A DNA stretch of 64,000 bases from an uncultured Candidatus Melainabacteria bacterium (GTDB taxonomy: Bacteria > Cyanobacteriota > Vampirovibrionia > Gastranaerophilales > Gastranaerophilaceae): contig CAKUXM010000001.1 of the NCBI GenBank assembly GCA_934700335.1, forward strand, positions 186,001 through 250,000, written 5' to 3'. Shown here piece after piece: positions 52,484-61,682 of this stretch. Within the stretch, counting starts at the first letter, position 1. The number at the start of each line of letters is the position of its first letter. Below the pieces are notes generated by a model. It ran no database searches. It had not been told where the DNA came from and saw nothing but the letters and a program-made list of their open reading frames with translations. The position numbers and the translations under genes were made by a program.

Positions 52484-53758
52484 ATGCAATTAGATATCGT
52501 AACAAATGAAATCGGATTAGTATTAGAAGAATTAATGAATTTTATTCAAAACGATGAAGAAGTTAAACAAGATTTTAACGAATACGCAAGCACAATGGGA
52601 GGACTTAAACATAACACACTTATGGAGCTTGCTGTACCTTATATTTTTGAAAGAAATATTCCGGATAAAAATTGTTCTGTAATCGAATTATATCTTCAAA
52701 AACACGAAACTCTCCCTGATGAAGCCAGAAATCTATTAATCGCATTAAAAACTCCTATTTCATCAATCTTTGAAATCAAAAAAAATATCAAAAACGGTTT
52801 TGAACTATTGAATTTGGTAAACGAAAAAACTTATGATGCGATTTACCCTTTCAAAATGACAAACCTTAGAGGTTTAGGAGTTGGGCAATTCTTGGTTGCA
52901 AGATTATTTAACTTTGAAGATGCAACATATATTATTGATATTTCAGGTGCACTACCTTCAACCAAAAAATCTGATGCAATGAGATTTGCGGTAGCTAAAA
53001 TTATTCAAGAACCACATCTTGTATATATGGACAACCCTGTTAAAGAAAAAGAAATCCAAGAAAATGTAAAAATGATGAATCAAAAATTTGTTGAAGCTTT
53101 TGGTTCAAATATGATTTTTACGACAAGCAATCATTCTGATGAAATAATTTCAATGTTTAACGAATATGCTGAAAATGGCACACTTGTTGACCTTGAAGGT
53201 AAAATTGAAGAACCTAAAGAATACAAATATTTTGAAGTAAAAGATTACAATACTAATTATAATAATTTCATAGAAAACTCTGTAACAGGTTATTATAATA
53301 AACAACAAATTTATGATATCGCAGTAACTTTCCAACCAGAAGAAGGTCTTTATATTGTGCCTTTCTACAAAAGTTTAGAAAGAATTTTAACTTCTGATAA
53401 ACCTGAAGAAATCGAAAATTACGACAAATGTGTAAAATATTTTTTAGAAGCTCCTACAATTTCTGCAAAAATTTTGACAGATATAAATAACAAATATCCA
53501 AGATTTACAGAAATAGCAAATAAAGTTTTGAACGAAAACTCAACATTTGAAGAACTTTTGAAAAAATATAAAGATACAGAACATAAAGTATTTTCACACA
53601 CAACAATTTTGTATAACTCAAACGTTTTTTCATCAACCCTAACAGATATCGTTGATACAAAGAAAAAAGAAGGCATAGACTACTCTAACGTAAAAAGAAA
53701 CGACCCTTGTCCTTGCGGTAGTGGTAAAAAATACAAAAACTGCTGTTTGAATAAATAA
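52484..53758 (+). CDS. Uncharacterised protein with C-terminal SEC-C zinc motif
   Basis: A protein of 424 residues. The last 20 carry NDPCPCGSGKKYKNCC, the SEC-C zinc motif also found at the end of SecA, where it binds ligands such as SecB or nucleic-acid-related partners. The rest is a soluble alpha/beta protein (YPFKMTNLRGLGVGQFLVA, YIIDISGALPSTKKSD) that I cannot place. The ribosome-binding site is AGGAG. It is divergent from ffh; a role in protein handling is possible but unproven. Confidence 0.75.
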   Translation: MQLDIVTNEIGLVLEELMNFIQNDEEVKQDFNEYASTMGGLKHNTLMELAVPYIFERNIPDKNCSVIELYLQKHETLPDEARNLLIALKTPISSIFEIKKNIKNGFELLNLVNEKTYDAIYPFKMTNLRGLGVGQFLVARLFNFEDATYIIDISGALPSTKKSDAMRFAVAKIIQEPHLVYMDNPVKEKEIQENVKMMNQKFVEAFGSNMIFTTSNHSDEIISMFNEYAENGTLVDLEGKIEEPKEYKYFEVKDYNTNYNNFIENSVTGYYNKQQIYDIAVTFQPEEGLYIVPFYKSLERILTSDKPEEIENYDKCVKYFLEAPTISAKILTDINNKYPRFTEIANKVLNENSTFEELLKKYKDTEHKVFSHTTILYNSNVFSSTLTDIVDTKKKEGIDYSNVKRNDPCPCGSGKKYKNCCLNK

Positions 53759-53766
53759 GAATTTAT

Positions 53767-53904
53767 TTATTTATCTATAATATCTTTGGCTTTATCAACT
53801 TCACCCATGTTGATATAACACACCCCTGCAAACATTTTGAAAGGGAATTTTAGAATGGCTATTATTATTTTTAATAAAATTTTTAGTATACTTTTGACTA
53901 GCAT
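53767..53904 (-). CDS. Tiny hydrophobic basic peptide gene
   Basis: A peptide of 45 residues from the ATG at 53904 (GGG seven bases upstream). A Lys/Ile/Leu-rich amphipathic or membrane segment (SILKILLKIIIAILKFPFKM) is followed by CYINMGEVDKAKDIIDK, which resembles half of a tetratricopeptide unit. The leader is an almost exact mirror of that of the AbrB-like gene on the other strand. It could be a membrane peptide or toxin-like product; support is limited by its size. Confidence 0.45.
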   Translation of the reverse strand: MLVKSILKILLKIIIAILKFPFKMFAGVCYINMGEVDKAKDIIDK

Positions 53905-54000
53905 AATATTACCCTTACATAATTTATACATTGTTAATGTATAACAAACATAATCAATTAACCATAATATTGTTAAGGACAATGTAAGGGTTATATTATG
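53902..54000. promoter_or_regulatory. Mirror-image leaders and central palindrome between two divergent small genes
   Basis: ATAATATTACCCTTACAT near 53903-53920 and its near-exact inverse (17 of 18) at 53981-54000 contain both start codons and ribosome-binding sites. Between them lies TATACAT-TGTTA-ATGTATA (53925-53943), a perfect palindrome. The symmetry suits binding of one dimeric regulator controlling both genes. Confidence 0.5.
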
Positions 54001-54153
54001 GAAAGAAAATTATTTAGAAGCGGTAACGGTTGGGCATTATTTATGCCTCAAACAATTTTGCAACTCTTAAAAGTTAACCCCGAAACGGATAAAGTTGAAT
54101 GTATCATGGAAAATGACGTTCTTAAAATTAAAAAAGCTCCAAAAGAAGATTAA
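53998..54153 (+). CDS. AbrB/MazE-type small DNA-binding protein
   Basis: A protein of 51 residues. RKLFRSGNGWALFMPQTIL followed by NPETDKVECIMENDVLKIKK matches the SpoVT-AbrB swapped-hairpin domain used by MazE-like antitoxins and small regulators. It has AAGGG upstream. No recognised toxin is adjacent; only the tiny hydrophobic peptide gene lies divergent. It may regulate its own palindromic promoter region. Confidence 0.75.
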   Translation: MERKLFRSGNGWALFMPQTILQLLKVNPETDKVECIMENDVLKIKKAPKED

Positions 54154-54215
54154 ACAAATGTAACGAAAAATTTTTGTTGATAGCAAAATATATTTTTACG
54201 TTTTTTAAACCATGC

Positions 54216-55691
54216 GTGAAAGTTTCTGCAATCCAAAATTACTATACGCCTTTAGTGGCTAAAAAATCCTTTGACAAAAATATGTCAAATCCTATTCTGA
54301 TGTCTAAAAACGTTCAAGCATCAGCAATGGAACTTTCATCAAATTACAACAAACCATTAATCAATTTCAAAGGATATTACGGAGATAAACAGCCGGCTAA
54401 AAAGCTATTTTGGATACTAAAAGGAAACAATCACGTCTACGAGGATAACGAAACTCACAGAACTTTATACAGAAACGGCAATACAGGTTGGAAGAAATGG
54501 GTTGCAGAAAAACCTGAAAACCTTTTAAAACGCACACCACTAGATGCAATTCAATCAATTTGTACGCTTACTAAAAAACAACATCATTACCCAGAAATTC
54601 CAGATTATATTCCAACTCCAAACTATGGTGATAAATGGGGCAGAAGAGCGAATTATATTGAAATAAATCCTCGTACAGTAGCTTTAACAGAAGGTTCTAA
54701 AAAAAGTGAAGGTCTGCTTAATGTAATGAAGCTTTTACCAGCAATTCCACCTTCACCAAAAAGTTTTGCAAATTGCATAATACTTTCACAACTTTACCCT
54801 GCAATGTACAAAGAAAACGACGGACACTTAGGTCGTTCATCACTGTATACAGTAGATTTACACTCAGGCATTTCTAAAAACCTAACCTCAGACAAATTAT
54901 GCAGAAATGGTCAAAAAATGGGCGATGATGAACAAGTTAAAGCTTTCAACGATATGGCTCATTTAAGAGGTTTGAAAACAGGTATCAGAATGCCTTTATC
55001 ATCAGGTCAAATGACTGTCAAAGGTGAACCTTTCAATTGGCACAAACACCAAGACGCATTTATCAGTGCTTGTTGTTGGGCTGTAGATTTAGGTTTTGAT
55101 GCAATCTTCTTTGATAGTGCAAAGCACGTTGGCAACTGGGATATGGGCAATTATTGCGGAAGTGGCGAAGTTCCAAATTTCGGTCAAATGCAATATATCA
55201 CAGAAGAAATAAGAAGCAGAACAGGCAGAAACGATATCGCATTTATCGGTGAAAAATGCGACGACAATTCTCGTAATAATCAAATGGGATTAAGCGCCGG
55301 AAATGACTGGAGCAGAGCCGACAACTTTAACAGCGTTCTACACGAATATGACAAACAACGTTGGAACGACGAATACGCAGCAGGTCCAGTAATTTCTGAT
55401 GACAATGACAACGGCTCAATGTCTTTAGAACAAAGATTAAACAGAATTAAAAATTCTTTCAATGGCTATCGTGAAGCAGGTTGGAGACTCCCAACATTTA
55501 TGCAAATGCACGATATTTTCCCAACTTCACCTTATGCTAAAAATACCCATGAATTAATGGAATGCGGTGAAAATAAATCAACATACGGTGATGTAGCAAG
55601 TCATTACAACAATATCTTTGATACATCAGACCACGCTGATTGGTACAGAAATCAAGTCAACAAAGAATTTTTACACATAATGTATAGATAA
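54216..55691 (+). CDS. Amylase-superfamily (GH13-like) protein with INFKG motif
   Basis: A protein of 491 residues from the GTG at 54216; a TTG 42 nt upstream is possible, but the GTG gives KVSAIQNYYTPLV, matching the lineage N-terminal pattern. INFKGYYG lies near residue 48. GH13-like region II is LGFDAIFFDSAKH near 295, region III IAFIGEKCDD near 342 and region IV FMQMHDIF near 428, so the three acidic residues seem present. Region I is not clear (KTGIRMPLSS). No ribosome-binding site precedes either start. No signal peptide is present. Substrate unknown. Confidence 0.7.
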   Translation: MKVSAIQNYYTPLVAKKSFDKNMSNPILMSKNVQASAMELSSNYNKPLINFKGYYGDKQPAKKLFWILKGNNHVYEDNETHRTLYRNGNTGWKKWVAEKPENLLKRTPLDAIQSICTLTKKQHHYPEIPDYIPTPNYGDKWGRRANYIEINPRTVALTEGSKKSEGLLNVMKLLPAIPPSPKSFANCIILSQLYPAMYKENDGHLGRSSLYTVDLHSGISKNLTSDKLCRNGQKMGDDEQVKAFNDMAHLRGLKTGIRMPLSSGQMTVKGEPFNWHKHQDAFISACCWAVDLGFDAIFFDSAKHVGNWDMGNYCGSGEVPNFGQMQYITEEIRSRTGRNDIAFIGEKCDDNSRNNQMGLSAGNDWSRADNFNSVLHEYDKQRWNDEYAAGPVISDDNDNGSMSLEQRLNRIKNSFNGYREAGWRLPTFMQMHDIFPTSPYAKNTHELMECGENKSTYGDVASHYNNIFDTSDHADWYRNQVNKEFLHIMYR

Positions 55692-55731
55692 AAAAAGAGG
55701 GCGAATTTCAAAGAAATTCGCCCTCTTTTTT
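55691..55731. terminator. Bidirectional palindromic terminator
   Basis: A 19-bp stem (AAAAAAGAGGGCGAATTTC), loop AAA, and the exact complement. It lies between convergent genes. Confidence 0.88.
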
Positions 55732-55741
55732 GTCTTCAAAA

Positions 55742-57715
55742 CTATTTATTTTTATCAGTAAACATTTTTGAAATAATGTCTTTATATTTATCAAAAACAT
55801 TATTACGTTTAATTTTTGCAGTATTATTCATCAATCCATTATCAACAGTAAATCCATCTTTCAAGACCTCAAAATGTTTAATAGCCTCAAATGATTTTAA
55901 ATTAGGTTTATTTTTAATATATTTATTCAATTCATGTTTAATCAAATCTCTCAAATTTGGATTATTAATAGTCAAATTCTTACCAGATTTAATGTTTTTA
56001 GCGGCAAGCTCACATTTTTCAAGAGCTTCTTGAGAAGGTACAACCAAAGCACCAATACTGTTTTCGTCTTGACCAACTAAAACGATTTGGTCGATATATG
56101 GGCTACCTAAGCAAGCTTCTTCAATTGGCACAGGTTCTACATTTTCACCATTTGAAAGTACAATTGTTTCTTTCATTCTACCAACAAGAACAAGGTTGTT
56201 ATCGCCTGTTAACCAACCTAAGTCGCCTGTGTTAAACCAGCCGTCTTCATCTATAACCTTTTTAGTAGCTTCTTCGTCTTTGTAGTAACCTGCCATAACT
56301 TGTGGACCTTTTACCAATACAAGACCTTTATTGAAAATACCTAAAGGTTCAAAAGTTTTAGGGTCAACAATTTTCATATCAGTAGCTAAAATAGGTTTAC
56401 CAGCAGAACCAAGATAGTTCTTGTCATTAACTCCTCTTAAAGTAAGTACTGGAGAAGTTTCTGTCAAACCATAACCTACACGAAGGTTTACACCGATTGC
56501 ATCATAGAACAATTCGTCCTTCATAGTGATAGCACCACCACCAGAAATTGTAGCTCTAAAGTTCAAACCAGCTGCATCTTTAAGTTTTTTATAAACAGTT
56601 TTTGTAAATAAAATATGCAAAGGTTTGATAAATGAACGAGCAATTTTATGGTAAAGTCTGCTACGTTTTTTGTAGCGAGTTTTTTTATTTGTAAGTCTTC
56701 TTTCTGCATACATTTTGTGAATTTTGTAAGCAATACTCAATCTCACTGCAAAATCAAAAATGTAATAACCTAATTTAGAATTTTGTTTTAATTTTTGATA
56801 AACACCAAGTCTGATTGCTTCCCAAATACGAGGAACAGACATAAATGTATCGATTGGATATTTAACTAAATCATCTTTAAGTTTTGGAATAGTTGTGAAA
56901 TGAAGATGACAACCACACAAATAATAATACATTTGAGCAGTTCTTTCGTACGCATGCCAGATTGGTAAAATTTGAAGTGTATTTTCACCAGCCTTTGATT
57001 GAAAACCTTCTTCAACAGAAGGGAATTGAGAAAGTACGTTTTTATGAGTTAATAAAACGCCTTTTGGATTACCTGTTGTACCTGATGAATAAAGGATTGT
57101 AGAATAGTCAGAATATGACATTTCTGGTTCATAGAATTGATGATTTTTGCCCATTTCACGAACTTCATCATAAGTATAAACAGGACAATTCAAACCACTT
57201 CTGTCAAAATCTTCATCTGCAAACATAACCATAACGAATTTAAGATTACATTGTGATAAGAAACCTTTTGCTTTGTTAAATAGAGTTTTGTCTCTCAAAA
57301 TAACTGCACAACTATCAGAATGGTGAGTGATAAATTCTAATTCTTCAACAGGAGCATTAGAACCTCTAAGTACGCAAACAGCTCCACATCTCATTACGGC
57401 TTGGTCGCAAACAACAAATCTACCTGTATTTTCTGTAAAAATAGAAACGTGATTACCCTTTTCAATACCTAAACTTTGCAATCCAGATGCTAAATTTGAG
57501 ATATGGTCTTCAAGTTCACCATAAGTCATTTCAATTTTTGAATGAGTATCTGTAATTGCCATTAAATCTTTGTGTGGCGCAATTCTTGCTTTGAAATAAT
57601 TTGAAACTGTTTGATATTCATCAACAAGTTTATCAATCATTTCTGTTTCTTTGATAATATCTTGCGCTCTTTTTTCACGTTTATCTTCTAATTCCAATAA
57701 ATTGTATATATCCAT
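55742..57715 (-). CDS. Long-chain acyl-CoA ligase / AMP-forming synthetase
   Basis: A protein of 657 residues of the ANL family: ILYSSGTTGNPKGVLLTHKN (ATP loop near 205), GYGLTETSPVLTLRG (A5 motif) and DEDGWFNTGDLGWLTGDNN (A7/A8). Length and the basic helical insert near 345-375 (RRLTNKKTRYKKRSRLY) resemble FadD/FAA1-type ligases, which activate fatty acids with ATP and CoA at the membrane. The ribosome-binding site is AGGGAAG. It may recycle exogenous or turnover fatty acids into lipids. Confidence 0.88.
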   Translation of the reverse strand: MDIYNLLELEDKREKRAQDIIKETEMIDKLVDEYQTVSNYFKARIAPHKDLMAITDTHSKIEMTYGELEDHISNLASGLQSLGIEKGNHVSIFTENTGRFVVCDQAVMRCGAVCVLRGSNAPVEELEFITHHSDSCAVILRDKTLFNKAKGFLSQCNLKFVMVMFADEDFDRSGLNCPVYTYDEVREMGKNHQFYEPEMSYSDYSTILYSSGTTGNPKGVLLTHKNVLSQFPSVEEGFQSKAGENTLQILPIWHAYERTAQMYYYLCGCHLHFTTIPKLKDDLVKYPIDTFMSVPRIWEAIRLGVYQKLKQNSKLGYYIFDFAVRLSIAYKIHKMYAERRLTNKKTRYKKRSRLYHKIARSFIKPLHILFTKTVYKKLKDAAGLNFRATISGGGAITMKDELFYDAIGVNLRVGYGLTETSPVLTLRGVNDKNYLGSAGKPILATDMKIVDPKTFEPLGIFNKGLVLVKGPQVMAGYYKDEEATKKVIDEDGWFNTGDLGWLTGDNNLVLVGRMKETIVLSNGENVEPVPIEEACLGSPYIDQIVLVGQDENSIGALVVPSQEALEKCELAAKNIKSGKNLTINNPNLRDLIKHELNKYIKNKPNLKSFEAIKHFEVLKDGFTVDNGLMNNTAKIKRNNVFDKYKDIISKMFTDKNK

Positions 57716-57839
57716 GCTTCCCTCTAAATCTTTATTTTCATTATAACATTAGGATAAATTAATTCTATCTAGTATTTAATACTAAGTCAAGCAATCTTAA
57801 AAATACTTAAACATAGATATCAAATTTAGATTAAAGGTG

Positions 57840-57845
57840 TATAAT
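57840..57845 (+). promoter_or_regulatory. -10 box, likely leaderless start of the DUF1836 gene
   Basis: TATAAT, then AAATGT, then ATG. The same 6-nt spacer and ATGAAAA context is found at rsmI. Confidence 0.5.
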
Positions 57846-57851
57846 AAATGT

Positions 57852-58394
57852 ATGAAAAAGAATCAGTTGTTTATCGAAACAGAATATGCAAGAGAACTTG
57901 GGGAATACAAAATCCCAAGATACAATGAGTTGCCTGATTTTGATTTATATATGGAACAATTGATTGAAATTTTGGATAAATATTTGAATATCTTCCGCAT
58001 TCCTGGGGAAGAAAAGATGATAACTGCAACTATGGTTAACAATTACGTTAAACAAAAAGTTATTCCACCTCCAAAAAATAAAAAATATTCAAAAAGCCAA
58101 TTATTATATTTAATAGTTATCGGAATACTTAAACAAGTTTGGAGTATTTCTGAAACTGCACAAGTTTTAAAACTATATAGCGAACAATATTCTGAAGAAA
58201 TTGCATACAACTATATGTGCACAGAATTGGAATCTGCATTACAAGCTACTTTCATCACAAGGAACTTTTCTGCAGAGAGTTGCGCTACAAAAATTACCCC
58301 ATTATCAGAGGCTGTACGTTCTGCATTGATGGCTTTTACCAATAGAATTTATTCTAAAAAAGTGCTACATCATTTAGGAACATTTAACAATTAA
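57852..58394 (+). CDS. DUF1836 family protein, likely regulator
   Basis: A protein of 180 residues from the ATG at 57852; a GTG 15 nt upstream is in frame but would overlap the -10 box. Pattern matches DUF1836: YKIPRYNELPDFDLYMEQL, ITATMVNNYVKQKVIPPP and KYSKSQLLYLIVIGILKQVW. The middle part resembles a MerR-like winged-helix with the 'MVNNYVKQK' segment as recognition helix. Targets unknown. Confidence 0.8.
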   Translation: MKKNQLFIETEYARELGEYKIPRYNELPDFDLYMEQLIEILDKYLNIFRIPGEEKMITATMVNNYVKQKVIPPPKNKKYSKSQLLYLIVIGILKQVWSISETAQVLKLYSEQYSEEIAYNYMCTELESALQATFITRNFSAESCATKITPLSEAVRSALMAFTNRIYSKKVLHHLGTFNN

Positions 58395-58466
58395 TGTAAA
58401 AACTTTTACAAACAGCTGAAAATATTGTATTATTAAAAAAGCATAGGAAGAATTAGGGGAATGTTA

Positions 58467-60356
58467 ATGGATAAACTTTGGGAAAACTGGTTAATTTCTG
58501 ATGACGTAAGAGACACTATTGATAACTGTCAAAGCGTTATTGTACCAAATTCAAGAGAAGAATTATTTGATTTAGCAATCGGAAATAAAGATAATAAAAT
58601 ATTTCACGTTACATATTACATTGAGGGTAGAGGCGACGTTGAAGAAGCCAATGTAGTAAAATGCAGAAATGGATTGTGCATAAATTATACAGAATCCTAT
58701 ATGCGACGTAGAGATCCTAACTGCATGGTAGTTAACAACATTGAAAAAACAGATAAAGTTAAATATACAGATAGATTTCATACAGAATTTGACGGAGTTA
58801 GAAAAGAAACTCTAAACTGGTTAAAACAACAAGAATTGATTGTTTTACCATTTATGGCAGGGGGTAAAGATTATGGTTACGAAGCACTTTTAGTTGCTCC
58901 TAAAAACTCTGCATTCTTTGCTGCAAGCGTTTATGATATGCAAGAAGTTATTCCGATTGAAGAATTAGATTATAAATTCAAACCAAAAGCTATTATCTAC
59001 GTTGCACCACCATTCAGACATACACATTTTGACGGGAAACAAGTTGTAGTACACAATAATCAAGACGGGGTACACGAAGTATTTTCATACAACTTATATC
59101 CGGGTCCGAGTGCAAAAAAAGGTGTTTACGGTATTCTTTTAGCATTAGGATTAGAAGAAGAATTCGTAACAATGCACGCATCTACAGTTGATGTTGTTAC
59201 ACCTTATGATAACGATACAACAATTTTACACGAAGGGGCATCTGGTAGCGGTAAGAGTGAAATGCTTGAATATGTTCATCGTGAAGAAGACGGTCGTTTA
59301 ATTTTAGGTGAAAACATTATAACTGGCGAACAGAGATATTTAGAATTAGGGCATTCATGTAAACTTCACCCTATCACTGATGATATGGCTTTATCAAATC
59401 CAGAATTCCAAAAAAATGGTAAATTAGCCGTAACTGATGCTGAAAATGCGTGGTTTATCAGAATTGACCATATTACAAACTATGGTACAGACCCTCATTT
59501 AGAAAAAATAACTATTCATCCGGAAAAGCCTTTGTTATTCTTTAATATTCAAGGACACCCAGATGCAACATGTTTAATTTGGGAACATATCCAAGACGAT
59601 GATGGAAAACCATGTTCAAACCCAAGAATTATTATTCCTAGAGAATTAAACGAGGATATTCAGGACGGACCTGTAGATATTGATTACAGAAGCTTTGGAT
59701 TGAGAACTCCACCTTGCACTAAAGAAAATCCTTCTTATGGTATCTTTGGTATGATGCATGTTTTACCACCAGCATTAGCTTGGTTATGGAGATTGGTTGC
59801 ACCAAGAGGTTTCAATAATCCAAGTATTGATTCATCAGCTGATGAAAACCAGTTTGATATAAAAAGTGAAGGCGTAGGTTCATTTTGGCCTTTTGCGACA
59901 GGCAAAAGAGTTGATTTTGCAAACATTTTGTTAGAACAATTTATGCAAACAACTAAAACAAAAAATATTTTAATTCCTAACCAGCATATTGGTTGTTGGA
60001 AGGTTGGATTTATGGCACAATGGGTAATCAGAGAATACCTTGCAAGAAGAGGACAAGCTTCTATGAAGAAAATTAATCTTCACCCTGCAAGACACCCATT
60101 AGCAGGTTACATTCCAGAGCAAATTCACGTTGAAGGTGTTGCTATTTCTAAGAAATTCCTAGATGTAACAGTTCAACCAGAAATCGGCTTAGAGGGTTAT
60201 GATGACGGAGCTAAACAATTAGAAGATTTCTTTAAAAGAGAAACTCAATTGTATTTACAAAGCTCACTTCACCCACTAGGTAAAGCAATCATCACTTGCT
60301 GTTTAGATAACGGCACTCTTGATGATTACGAAAAAATTATTCCTGGAACATATTAA
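58467..60356 (+). CDS. DUF4914-like P-loop protein
   Basis: A protein of 629 residues; the second ATG (58467) has AGGGGA at a good distance, the first (58461) abuts it. I recall this family as DUF4914. A P-loop GASGSGKSEM at 257-266 has the form G-x-S-G-x-G-K-S-E, as in HPr kinase, a relative of PEP carboxykinase. HPITDDMALS, FNIQGHPDATCLIWEH and FGLRTPPC follow and may form the active site. It is soluble. It is 15 nt upstream of the synthase gene below and so part of the tricarboxylate-type operon. A kinase or carboxykinase-like activity is an inference. Confidence 0.7.
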   Translation: MDKLWENWLISDDVRDTIDNCQSVIVPNSREELFDLAIGNKDNKIFHVTYYIEGRGDVEEANVVKCRNGLCINYTESYMRRRDPNCMVVNNIEKTDKVKYTDRFHTEFDGVRKETLNWLKQQELIVLPFMAGGKDYGYEALLVAPKNSAFFAASVYDMQEVIPIEELDYKFKPKAIIYVAPPFRHTHFDGKQVVVHNNQDGVHEVFSYNLYPGPSAKKGVYGILLALGLEEEFVTMHASTVDVVTPYDNDTTILHEGASGSGKSEMLEYVHREEDGRLILGENIITGEQRYLELGHSCKLHPITDDMALSNPEFQKNGKLAVTDAENAWFIRIDHITNYGTDPHLEKITIHPEKPLLFFNIQGHPDATCLIWEHIQDDDGKPCSNPRIIIPRELNEDIQDGPVDIDYRSFGLRTPPCTKENPSYGIFGMMHVLPPALAWLWRLVAPRGFNNPSIDSSADENQFDIKSEGVGSFWPFATGKRVDFANILLEQFMQTTKTKNILIPNQHIGCWKVGFMAQWVIREYLARRGQASMKKINLHPARHPLAGYIPEQIHVEGVAISKKFLDVTVQPEIGLEGYDDGAKQLEDFFKRETQLYLQSSLHPLGKAIITCCLDNGTLDDYEKIIPGTY

Positions 60357-60371
60357 TAAAGAGAGCTTATA

Positions 60372-61670
60372 ATGAACGATAAATATATTTATTTTGTAGA
60401 TGTTACAAACAGAGATGGTGTTCAAACATCACGATTAGGTTTGGCTAAATTACAAAAAACAATTATAAATTTAATGTTGAACGAGTTGGGAATTACTCAA
60501 TCAGAGTTTGGTTTTCCTACAACCAAACACGAACTAAATTATTTGAATGGTAATTTAGACCTTGTTGATATGGGAGTTATTAATAAAACAAAACTTTCTG
60601 GTTGGATGAGAGGAATTGTGAAAGACGTTGAAGAATCTTTTACAAATTGTCCTAGACTTAAATATGTAAACCTTTCTGTATCGACTTCAGACCAAATGAT
60701 ACAAGGTAAATACAAAGGCAAAAAGACTAGAGAAGATATCATTCAATCAACAAACGAAGCCGTTAAAAGAGCAAAAGAACTTGGCGCAATTTCTGTCGGA
60801 GTAAACGCTGAAGATGCATCAAGAAGTGATATTGATTACTTGATAAAATGGGGGTTAAATGCCAAAGAAAACGGAGCAAATAGACTTAGATATTGCGATA
60901 CACTAGGTTATGACGACCCACAAACGGCTTATGATAGAATTTCTAAAATCGCAAAAGCAACTCAAATGGATATTGAACTACATTTCCATAATGATTTAGG
61001 TATGGCAGTAGGTAATTCTGTAATGGGTGCAAAAGCAGCAATTGATAATGGAGTTAATGCTTATATCAATACGGCTATTAACGGTATGGGAGAAAGAGCA
61101 GGCAATGCTGATTTAATTTCTTGTTTGCTTGCAATCCTTAAATCGAGTGGTTTTAAAGGCAAATACCAAATTGATAAACAAATTGATTTATCAAAATCTT
61201 GGCAATTAGCAAAATATACAGCTTATGCGTTTGGATTGCCAATTCCAATGAATCAACCAGCAGTTGGAAGTAATGCTTTTGCTCACGAATCAGGCATTCA
61301 CGCAGACGGAGCTTTAAAAGATAGAAGAAATTACGAACTTTATGATTACGAAGAACTTGGACGTGGCGAGCCTGAAATAGTTGAAACAGGCAGAATGATT
61401 ACGACAGGTGAATATGGAGGAATTAAAGGTTTCAGAAACGTATATGACAATATGGAATTAGAGTTTGAAAGCGAGGAAGATGCAAGAAACATTCTAGAAT
61501 TAGCACGTTACGCAAATGTTCATACGCAACAACCTTTGACTAATGACGAATTAAAATTTATATATTATTACCCAGAAATTGCGTATAAAATTATGACTGT
61601 AACTCCATATTACGAACCAAAACATGCACCAAAAAATAGAAAAAAACATAATATGTTTGCAAAAGTATAG
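60372..61670 (+). CDS. Homocitrate synthase / Re-citrate synthase type enzyme
   Basis: A protein of 432 residues of the isopropylmalate/homocitrate synthase family: VDVTNRDGVQTSR (catalytic Arg), IELHFHNDLGMAVGNS (metal-binding H-x-H), ANTAINGMGERAGNA-like NTAINGMGERAGNAD, and HESGIHADGALKD. It lacks the C-terminal LeuA regulatory domain. With aconitase-type and isocitrate-dehydrogenase-type genes immediately downstream, it may work as a Re-citrate synthase (acetyl-CoA plus oxaloacetate) or as homocitrate synthase (acetyl-CoA plus 2-oxoglutarate). Confidence 0.83.
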   Translation: MNDKYIYFVDVTNRDGVQTSRLGLAKLQKTIINLMLNELGITQSEFGFPTTKHELNYLNGNLDLVDMGVINKTKLSGWMRGIVKDVEESFTNCPRLKYVNLSVSTSDQMIQGKYKGKKTREDIIQSTNEAVKRAKELGAISVGVNAEDASRSDIDYLIKWGLNAKENGANRLRYCDTLGYDDPQTAYDRISKIAKATQMDIELHFHNDLGMAVGNSVMGAKAAIDNGVNAYINTAINGMGERAGNADLISCLLAILKSSGFKGKYQIDKQIDLSKSWQLAKYTAYAFGLPIPMNQPAVGSNAFAHESGIHADGALKDRRNYELYDYEELGRGEPEIVETGRMITTGEYGGIKGFRNVYDNMELEFESEEDARNILELARYANVHTQQPLTNDELKFIYYYPEIAYKIMTVTPYYEPKHAPKNRKKHNMFAKV

Positions 61671-61682
61671 AGGATATAAATT

